The position numbers were made by a program, and so were the translations under genes. The notes under the pieces were generated by a model. It was given only the letters and a program-made list of their open reading frames with translations. It had not been told where the DNA came from and did not search any database. 12,737 nucleotides of DNA from an uncultured Porphyromonadaceae bacterium (GTDB taxonomy: Bacteria; Bacteroidota; Bacteroidia; Bacteroidales; Muribaculaceae): contig CAMWUZ010000028.1 in assembly GCA_947177595.1 (NCBI GenBank), positions 1 through 12,737 on the forward strand. The letters are read 5' to 3'. Positions 6,759-12,737 of this stretch are shown here, one piece after another; position 1 is the stretch's first letter; each line of letters begins with the position of its first letter.

Positions 6759-7813
6759 CCGACTCCGCCATACAACTACTCAGCCGACTGATCGCCACTC
6801 CTTCAATTTCACGCGAAGAGAGCGGAACTGCCGATATTATATATGAGTGGCTTAAGGAGAGAGGCGTTGACCCGAAACGGCATCATAATAATGTATGGGC
6901 TGTTGCTCCCGGATATGACCCGGCGAAGAAAACGCTGCTGCTGAACAGTCACCACGACACCGTGCGCCCGGCAAGCGGATACACGCGCGACCCATTTAAA
7001 CCGGATATTGAAAACGGCTGTCTATACGGTCTCGGCAGCAATGATGCCGGTGCATCTGCAGTATGCCTCGCATCAGTTTTCTGCGAACTAATCCGTAACC
7101 CTCTCCCCTACAACCTCATCCTTGCCCTAACCGCCGAAGAAGAGGTTACGGGCGAGAAAGGCATGAGAGCCGTTCTGCCTCACATTGAAGAAAAAGGCTA
7201 CAGGATAGATATGGGCATAGTGGGAGAACCTACATCTCTGCAACCGGCAGTTGGAGAGCGCGGACTTGTAGTGCTCGATTGCACGGCGAGAGGCAAATCC
7301 GGTCATGCCGCCCGCGGCGAAGGAATCAATGCCATATACAAGGCTGTTGATGACATAAACATTCTGCGCAATTTCAAATTTGAAAAAGAATCGGAGCTGC
7401 TCGGACCGATTTCCGTGACTGTAACACAGATAAATGCAGGAAAGCAGCACAATGTAGTGCCGGACGAATGCAATTTTGTGGTTGACGTGCGCACCACCGA
7501 CGCTTATTCAAATGAAGAAACTGTAGAAATACTCCGCGATGCCATCAGCTCGGAGGCAAATCCCCGCTCTACCCGGCTGAGAGCCAACGCGATTCCGGCA
7601 GACCATCCTTTGGTAGAAATCTGCAGAGAGCTGGGAATGACACCGTTTGTATCACCCACCATGAGCGACATGGCGGTGATGAACGGCTTCCCGATACTTA
7701 AAATAGGTCCCGGGGACTCGTCAAGAAGTCACACAGCCGATGAATTCATCAGACTCGATGAGATTTCTGCCGGTATAGAAACATACATGAATATATTAAA
7801 ACGCTTGAAATGA
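6755..7813 (+). CDS. argE: M20 metallopeptidase-type N-acylcitrulline/ornithine deacylase
   Basis: This is a zinc-dependent amidohydrolase of the M20 family (ArgE/DapE group), 352 residues. The metal ligands and catalytic residues are visible in order: H66 and D68 in 'NSHHDTV', the bridging D97 in 'SNDAGAS', E129-E130 in 'TAEEEVTGEKG', a Glu in 'VGEPTSLQPAVGERG', and H326 in 'SRSHTADEF'. 'KSGHAARGEGINAI' belongs to the lid/dimerisation domain in the middle. In this operon the enzyme should remove the acyl group after carbamoylation, freeing citrulline from N-succinylcitrulline before argG. Classical ArgE acts one step earlier, on acetylornithine. It overlaps argB and argH by four bases each. 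The family is certain. The exact substrate is read from context, and a wider acyl range is possible. Confidence 0.9.
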   Translation: MTDSAIQLLSRLIATPSISREESGTADIIYEWLKERGVDPKRHHNNVWAVAPGYDPAKKTLLLNSHHDTVRPASGYTRDPFKPDIENGCLYGLGSNDAGASAVCLASVFCELIRNPLPYNLILALTAEEEVTGEKGMRAVLPHIEEKGYRIDMGIVGEPTSLQPAVGERGLVVLDCTARGKSGHAARGEGINAIYKAVDDINILRNFKFEKESELLGPISVTVTQINAGKQHNVVPDECNFVVDVRTTDAYSNEETVEILRDAISSEANPRSTRLRANAIPADHPLVEICRELGMTPFVSPTMSDMAVMNGFPILKIGPGDSSRSHTADEFIRLDEISAGIETYMNILKRLK

Positions 7814-9102
7814 AACTTTGGAGCAAAGGCTTTGAGCCGGACAAAATGATAGAGGAATTTACCGTTGGCGCTGACCGCGAACTTGACATGAAACTCGCCA
7901 GATACGATGTTCAGGGTTCAATGGCGCATATCAGGATGCTTGAAAGTATCGGTCTGCTAACCAAAGACGAACTCACAACTCTTCTTGCCGCGCTTGAGGA
8001 TATAGCGCAGATGATTGAGCGTGGCGAGTTTACGATAGAGCCCGGTGTGGAAGATGTTCACTCGCAGGTGGAATTTCTTCTCACCAAACGCCTCGGCGAT
8101 ACCGGCAAAAAGATTCACAGCGGACGCTCACGCAATGATCAGGTGCTTGTTGACCTGAAGCTCTTTCTGCGCGATGAGCTGAAAAAGACAGTCGAAAGCG
8201 TTAATCATCTCTTCGAGCGTCTTCAGCATCTGAGCGAAGAGCATAAGGATGTGCTGATGCCGGGCTACACGCATCTGCAGATAGCGATGCCCTCATCTTT
8301 CGGGCTATGGTTCGGCGCATACGCAGAGGCACTTGTGGATGATATGCAGTTTTTAGCAGCCGCGTACAATATCGCCAATCAGAACCCGCTCGGATCCGCC
8401 GCCGGATATGGGTCCTCCTTCCCGCTCAACCGCACAATGACAACCGAGTTACTCGGCTTCGAGACCATGCACTATAATGTTGTTGCAGCGCAGATGAGCC
8501 GAGGCAAAACAGAGCGTGCCGTCGGGATGGCGATCGCCGCTATCGCTTCCACTCTCGGCCGCTTCGCTATGGATGTGTGCATGTGGATGTGCCAGAACTT
8601 CGGCTTCATCTCTTTCCCTGACGAACTAACCACCGGCTCAAGCATTATGCCGCACAAAAAGAATCCCGATGTATTCGAGATTATGCGCGGCAAGTGCAAC
8701 CGGCTCCAGTCTATACCTAACGAAATCGCCCTCCTCACCGCCAATCTTCCACTCGGCTATAACCGCGACCTGCAGCTTCTAAAGGATATAATTTTCCCGG
8801 CTACTGCAGAACTGCGCTCGTGCCTCGAGATGTGTGATTTCATGCTCGCCCATATCCGCGTGAAAGACAATATTCTCGATGACCCGAAATATAACTACCT
8901 CTTCACTGTGGAGGATGTGAACCGCCTCGCGCTCAACGGCATGCCCTTCCGCGAGGCATACCGCACGGTAGGTATGCAGGTGCAGAACGGCGAATATACG
9001 CCCACCAAATCTGTTCACCACACTCACGAAGGTTCAATCGGCAACCTCTGCACCGACAAGATAGCCGAGAAAATGCAAGCTGTCATGAACCGCATCAAAT
9101 AA
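7810..9102 (+). CDS. argH: Argininosuccinate lyase
   Basis: ArgH splits argininosuccinate into arginine and fumarate, the final step. It is a 430-residue member of the fumarase/aspartase superfamily, slightly shorter than many ArgH proteins. Conserved segments appear in order: 'H103-S-G-R-S-R-N-D-Q' for substrate binding, 'GYTHLQIAMPSSFG' with H155, and the flexible signature loop 'G276-S-S-I-M-P-H-K-K-N' carrying the catalytic serine (S277/S278 region). The segment after H155 reads AMPSSFGLWF where many family members have AQPxTFGHH. The start overlaps the M20 gene stop (ATGA). The stop TAA shares its last base with the ATG of the flippase gene (TAATG), so no terminator follows the arginine genes. 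Confidence 0.96.
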   Translation: MKLWSKGFEPDKMIEEFTVGADRELDMKLARYDVQGSMAHIRMLESIGLLTKDELTTLLAALEDIAQMIERGEFTIEPGVEDVHSQVEFLLTKRLGDTGKKIHSGRSRNDQVLVDLKLFLRDELKKTVESVNHLFERLQHLSEEHKDVLMPGYTHLQIAMPSSFGLWFGAYAEALVDDMQFLAAAYNIANQNPLGSAAGYGSSFPLNRTMTTELLGFETMHYNVVAAQMSRGKTERAVGMAIAAIASTLGRFAMDVCMWMCQNFGFISFPDELTTGSSIMPHKKNPDVFEIMRGKCNRLQSIPNEIALLTANLPLGYNRDLQLLKDIIFPATAELRSCLEMCDFMLAHIRVKDNILDDPKYNYLFTVEDVNRLALNGMPFREAYRTVGMQVQNGEYTPTKSVHHTHEGSIGNLCTDKIAEKMQAVMNRIK

Positions 9103-10472
9103 TGGGAATCGGAATACACAAAATATTATCCGCAATAGGATTACACTGCATACCATCAGATAATCGAACCAAACTTGCGGCTAAGAATATTGGAGTGGGG
9201 ATAGTTGCCAGATGCGCGGCTATTCTCATCTCTTTCTTTTGTGTTCCTGTCACTCTCGACTACCTCAATGAATATGAGTACGGAATCTGGCTCACGCTGA
9301 ACTCTATCCTGTCGTGGATATTCATAATGGATGTAGGAATCAACAGCGGACTACGCACAAAACTCACAGAGGCAATATCCGGAAAAGACTTCCATACCGC
9401 AAAAGGATATATCACCACAGCGTTTATTTCCCTAACGGCTATTATCACAACCGTATGCATAATATTCTGTTCTGTATCTCCATTCATTAACTGGTATGGA
9501 TTGCTGAATGTGAATGCCGCCAGTGTACCGGATCTGGGATTAATAATGAATTGGTGCGTTATTCTTGTGGGCATAGGTTTTATTTTCCGTCTTGTTGGCG
9601 TAGTCTATTTGTCGCTCCAGCTACCAGCCGTAAACGAGTCGCTCAACTGCATATCGAGTTTAATATCGTTCGTGCTCATTTATCTGTTGTCAAAATCAGC
9701 AACAGCAGGATCCCTGCTCTATGTAGCCGTTATATTTACAGCCTCTCCCGCTGCTGTGTATCTGATTGCTTGTATAGTAACTTTCATTCAGAAACGTCAC
9801 TTGATGCCCGAACCAAGATATGCCCGACGTGAATACCTCAGCCCGGTGGTTTCTCTCGGATTTAAATTCTTTATCCTCCAGATTACAGGCATCGTTCTCT
9901 TCATGACATCCAATCTTATCATATCGCGCTGGTTCGGTCCCGAAGAAGTGACACCATACGGGATTGCCTTCAAATATACTTCTCTGCTGACAACGAGTTT
10001 CACTATATTACTCGTTCCCTTTTGTTCGGCAGTGACAGATGCACTTGCAAAAGGAGATTATATGTGGATAAAAAAGACTGTAAAAAGACTGAATATTATT
10101 TGGTTATGGAGCCTTTTTGCCGGTATAATACTGACCGTCGTATCTCCATTTGCATACAAAATATGGATTGGGAGTGATACCGGTATAAGTTTTTATCTGA
10201 CTTGCGCCTGCGCATTATATTCATGCATTTATAACCTGACAAATATCTATTCCCATATTCTCGCCGGAACAGGCAAGCTGACCCTGCAGGTTTCGGTCGC
10301 CGTCATACAGGCGATACTGTTCATACCGCTTGCTCTGGTTATGAGCAGGTCTATCGGTGTCGTCGGGGTACCGGTTGCTCTGACCGTCATTCTGTTAATC
10401 GGTAATTTCATCCCTGTTGTACAGATTCGGAAAATTGTCAACCGCACCGCATCCGGAATCTGGATCCGTTAG
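9102..10472 (+). CDS. Polysaccharide flippase (Wzx/MOP superfamily)
   Basis: This 456-residue integral membrane protein has about twelve hydrophobic segments, roughly at 30-50, 62-78, 103-125, 147-172, 184-197, 205-229, 251-275, 288-311, 331-350, 363-384, 396-414 and 419-439. They are separated by short loops, with a charged cytoplasmic-type loop near 228-246. 'PVTLDYLNEYEYGIWLTLNS' followed by 'DVGINSGLRTKL' near residues 49-88 is the N-terminal pattern of O-antigen/polysaccharide flippases. These carry lipid-linked sugar repeat units across the inner membrane. The ATG overlaps the argH stop by one base, so its translation is probably coupled to argH. Base composition is more AT-rich than that of the arginine genes. 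Two glycosyltransferases follow, which supports a surface glycan role. The glycan itself cannot be told. Confidence 0.88.
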   Translation: MGIGIHKILSAIGLHCIPSDNRTKLAAKNIGVGIVARCAAILISFFCVPVTLDYLNEYEYGIWLTLNSILSWIFIMDVGINSGLRTKLTEAISGKDFHTAKGYITTAFISLTAIITTVCIIFCSVSPFINWYGLLNVNAASVPDLGLIMNWCVILVGIGFIFRLVGVVYLSLQLPAVNESLNCISSLISFVLIYLLSKSATAGSLLYVAVIFTASPAAVYLIACIVTFIQKRHLMPEPRYARREYLSPVVSLGFKFFILQITGIVLFMTSNLIISRWFGPEEVTPYGIAFKYTSLLTTSFTILLVPFCSAVTDALAKGDYMWIKKTVKRLNIIWLWSLFAGIILTVVSPFAYKIWIGSDTGISFYLTCACALYSCIYNLTNIYSHILAGTGKLTLQVSVAVIQAILFIPLALVMSRSIGVVGVPVALTVILLIGNFIPVVQIRKIVNRTASGIWIR

Positions 10473-10484
10473 CTTTGCAGATAA

Positions 10485-11582
10485 ATGATGCCGTATAAGA
10501 AACATAGGAAACCGGGACTCCTTATAATTGACAAGACACAGTATGGATATGTCACCGACACATACAACTGGTGCCTTGAGCTGCGGGACAGATATACCAT
10601 AACCGTAATCACAGCCGACGAAGGAAACAGGAGAATTGAAACTCAGGGAGTGAAAGTAATTTATGTCCCATTTGTAGGAATATGCTTCTTACTCAGAGGG
10701 GTGCTGTTTATTACAACATGTCTGTTACAGATATTTAAACAGCGAAAACGTACAATAATAGTTGAGCATTTCAAAGGATGCTCCATACTTCCGTGTCTAT
10801 GCGGCAAAAAAAACATGATAATGGATGTGAGAACCCTCTCTATTGACAGTGACAAGGATATCCGCAATAGGTTTGACAACAGGATAAGACGCGATGGCAG
10901 CAAATTTGAAAAAGTAACAGTCATATCACAAGGAGTTAAGGATAAACTTGGATTGAATAATACTTTTATTTTGCCATTAGGATACAAAGTTTCCCCATCG
11001 CGCCCGAAAAACTATAAGGAGGAGATGAATATCCTATATGTAGGCACACTCGGACACCGAAATATCCATGAAATGATAGAAGGGATCGGTATGTTTCATA
11101 AAAAGCATCCGGAAGAAAGCCTTACGATTGATATTGTGGGTGACGGAATAGGTGGAGATTTTTCCAAACTCGAGTGTTGTGCAAAAAAATGGGGATTGGA
11201 CAAATATATCCGCTTTCATGGATTCATACACACGTCATTGCTTTCTCCTTTCTTTGACAAATGCAATGTCGGCATAACTTACGTTCCACTTACTGAATAC
11301 TATGACCATCAGCCCCCTACCAAAACCTATGAATACATAGGCGCGGGACTGTTTTGCATAGCTACCGGCACACAGGCAAACAAAGATATAATCCGGGAAT
11401 CAAACGGTATTGTGATTCAGGACAATCCGGAAAGTCTATGCGAAGGATTAGAACAATTTATAAGAAAGAGAGAAAGTGTTGATGAAAAAAATTTGAGAGA
11501 CTCCGTAAGTTCAAATTCCTGGCAGAATATTGTAAACCATATCCTGTTTCCTCTGCTAAAAAACAATACCGCAGAAAATTAA
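10485..11582 (+). CDS. GT-B glycosyltransferase, GT4-like
   Basis: This 365-residue protein looks like a GT-B glycosyltransferase. The N-terminal acceptor half (about 1-170) contains a hydrophobic stretch near 58-83 followed by the basic KQRKR, which could hold it to the inner membrane. The nucleotide-sugar half starts at 'MNILYVGTLGHRNIHEMIEG' (181-200) and continues with 'IDIVGDGIGGD' and 'IRFHGFI'. Its donor-site segment is P277-P-T-K-T-Y-E283-Y-I-G-A-G, in which E283 fits the conserved second Glu of GT4-type enzymes; the first Glu of the EX7E motif is absent. Two ATG codons stand in tandem at 10485 and 10488, 12 nt after the flippase stop. The donor and acceptor sugars cannot be deduced. 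It is AT-rich like its neighbours, as is common for polysaccharide genes. Confidence 0.82.
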   Translation: MMPYKKHRKPGLLIIDKTQYGYVTDTYNWCLELRDRYTITVITADEGNRRIETQGVKVIYVPFVGICFLLRGVLFITTCLLQIFKQRKRTIIVEHFKGCSILPCLCGKKNMIMDVRTLSIDSDKDIRNRFDNRIRRDGSKFEKVTVISQGVKDKLGLNNTFILPLGYKVSPSRPKNYKEEMNILYVGTLGHRNIHEMIEGIGMFHKKHPEESLTIDIVGDGIGGDFSKLECCAKKWGLDKYIRFHGFIHTSLLSPFFDKCNVGITYVPLTEYYDHQPPTKTYEYIGAGLFCIATGTQANKDIIRESNGIVIQDNPESLCEGLEQFIRKRESVDEKNLRDSVSSNSWQNIVNHILFPLLKNNTAEN

Positions 11583-11587
11583 AGTAT

Positions 11588-12721
11588 ATGAAAGTCTTAA
11601 TTGTCAATCCCATACTTTCAACAATCGAGAAGCGTGGAGGCAAACACTCACAGCCACCATTGAGCACCACCATGATTCATACTCTCTGCATGGGATTCGT
11701 GAATCAAGGTCATGATCTCACACTTGCCACGGCATCTGATTTCAGACCGGAATCACACAACGATGATGACTATCCATATAAAACGCTTTTTTTCCGGGGA
11801 AATCTCAAAAGCATCGCCTTACCGGACAGAATACCTTTGTCAATAGAATTTTTCCGGTTTCTAAAGAAAAACCACCGGAACTATGTTTTGATTAGCGTTA
11901 GAGAGCTCTTCGAGGTCTATTCGCTTGCCGCCGCCCTCGTTTGCCCACAAAAAACTATTGTGTGGCAAGAAATGACAAGTCATCAGCGGATATTCAAGTC
12001 CATCCCCTCCAAATTATGGCACCGTATAATCGTGCCGACGGCTTTCAGAAAAATAATCGGTGTGATACCCCGCAGCTTACGCGCGCGCCGATTCATATCC
12101 AAGTACACGGCTAAAGTATCTGATTATATAGTCAACAATCCTGTCAATGGATCTCTCTTTTCTCCAAGTCAGGTCAAGAAGCGGCAGTTAATATCGTATT
12201 CACGACTCACTTACAGTAAAGGTATAGATCACATCATACGGAAATTTGCCAAATTCCATGAATTTCCGGGATACGAGGATATTAAACTGGTGATAGCCGG
12301 AAGAGGAGAGGCTTCGGAAGATCTGAAACGCCTTGCAGATGAGTTGAATATACGTGACTCGGTGATATTTACCGGTCAGCTGTGGCATCGTGAGCTTGCC
12401 ACTACCGTAGCAGAATCCATAGCGCTGCTTGTGGCCACCCGCAAAGACCTGAACATGGTGGCAACATCCGAATCATTGTGCGCTTGCACTCCGGTATTGA
12501 CCAATACAGTTCCTGCCTCAGTTTCCTTTATCGAAAGCAATGAGGTTGGAATTGTGAAAGATGACTGGGATGAACATGATATAAAGACTATCGTTGATAA
12601 TGCCGATCTGATGTGTAGTCGCTGCCATGACATCCGCTCCACTCTCACGGCAGAATATGCCGTTGGCAAATTCATAGAGGTGAAGCACCACTCCCCGATT
12701 ACTGCAATTAAATATAGATAA
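11588..12721 (+). CDS. GT-B glycosyltransferase, GT4-like
   Basis: This 377-residue protein is complete, with TAA at 12719-12721. It begins with 'MKVLIVNPI' and a Gly/His-rich acceptor loop (GGKHSQ, 17-22), typical of GT-B enzymes. The C-terminal half carries 'YSRLTYSKGIDHII' (204-217; K211 is the usual phosphate-binding Lys), 'LVIAGRGEASEDLKRLA', 'VIFTGQL', and the donor motif at 287-305. There the usual E-x7-E reads D287-x7-E295, followed by 'CACTPVLTN'. Replacing the first Glu by Asp is conservative, so activity is plausible. A very basic segment (about 142-175) lies in the middle. Five nucleotides separate it from the preceding glycosyltransferase. The substrate is unknown. The polysaccharide cluster may well continue past the right edge of the window. 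Confidence 0.82.
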   Translation: MKVLIVNPILSTIEKRGGKHSQPPLSTTMIHTLCMGFVNQGHDLTLATASDFRPESHNDDDYPYKTLFFRGNLKSIALPDRIPLSIEFFRFLKKNHRNYVLISVRELFEVYSLAAALVCPQKTIVWQEMTSHQRIFKSIPSKLWHRIIVPTAFRKIIGVIPRSLRARRFISKYTAKVSDYIVNNPVNGSLFSPSQVKKRQLISYSRLTYSKGIDHIIRKFAKFHEFPGYEDIKLVIAGRGEASEDLKRLADELNIRDSVIFTGQLWHRELATTVAESIALLVATRKDLNMVATSESLCACTPVLTNTVPASVSFIESNEVGIVKDDWDEHDIKTIVDNADLMCSRCHDIRSTLTAEYAVGKFIEVKHHSPITAIKYR

Positions 12722-12737
12722 ATATCCACTAAATACA

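Noticed and set aside
10470..10477. TAGCTTTG, a TAnnTTTG match just before the first glycosyltransferase
   Set aside because: No TTTG or TTG lies at the right distance upstream, and transcription would begin almost at the ATG. It is probably a chance match inside the operon.
1..12737. CRISPR arrays, tRNA or rRNA genes, insertion sequences and integration sites
   Set aside because: No regularly spaced repeats, no transposase or recombinase, and no RNA-gene signatures were seen on either strand by eye.

Overview
The window most likely comes from a member of the Bacteroidales. A Muribaculaceae- or Bacteroides-like gut lineage fits best, but the genus cannot be fixed from the sequence. Three things point this way: TAnnTTTG-type promoter elements, almost no Shine-Dalgarno sites, and an unusual arginine pathway built around a transcarbamylase that closely resembles the N-succinylornithine transcarbamylase of Bacteroides fragilis.

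Layout. (1) Positions 3-683 hold the 3' end of an AT-rich gene for a beta-rich, probably exported protein that resembles the Bacteroidetes DUF4595 group. A strong rho-independent terminator follows (708-744). (2) Positions 745-1063 contain no convincing protein gene. About 150 bp (752-905) is rich in inverted repeats and could be a structured RNA or a small repeat element. It is followed by two candidate promoters, a 12-bp near-palindrome lying between the elements of one of them, and a 15-codon ORF with two adjacent Arg codons. (3) Positions 1064-9102 are one tightly packed arginine operon: GNAT acyltransferase, argG, argC, argD, argF' (succinylornithine transcarbamylase), argB, an M20 deacylase (argE-like) and argH. 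Six of the seven intergene joints after argG, counting argH to the flippase, are 1- or 4-base stop/start overlaps. (4) Positions 9102-12721 continue on the same strand with a 12-TM polysaccharide flippase and two GT-B glycosyltransferases. The flippase start overlaps the argH stop in a TAATG joint.

How the genes work together. The eight enzymes can account for every step from glutamate to arginine on N-acylated intermediates: acylation (GNAT), phosphorylation (argB), reduction (argC), transamination (argD), carbamoylation of the still-acylated ornithine (argF'), removal of the acyl group from citrulline (M20 enzyme), then argG and argH. There is no classical ornithine carbamoyltransferase and no ArgJ. 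The specificity residue of the transcarbamylase (Ala90) predicts that the acyl group is succinyl, so the GNAT enzyme is a candidate N-succinylglutamate synthase. The flippase and glycosyltransferases belong to surface polysaccharide synthesis. They have no obvious biochemical link to arginine but appear to be co-transcribed with it.
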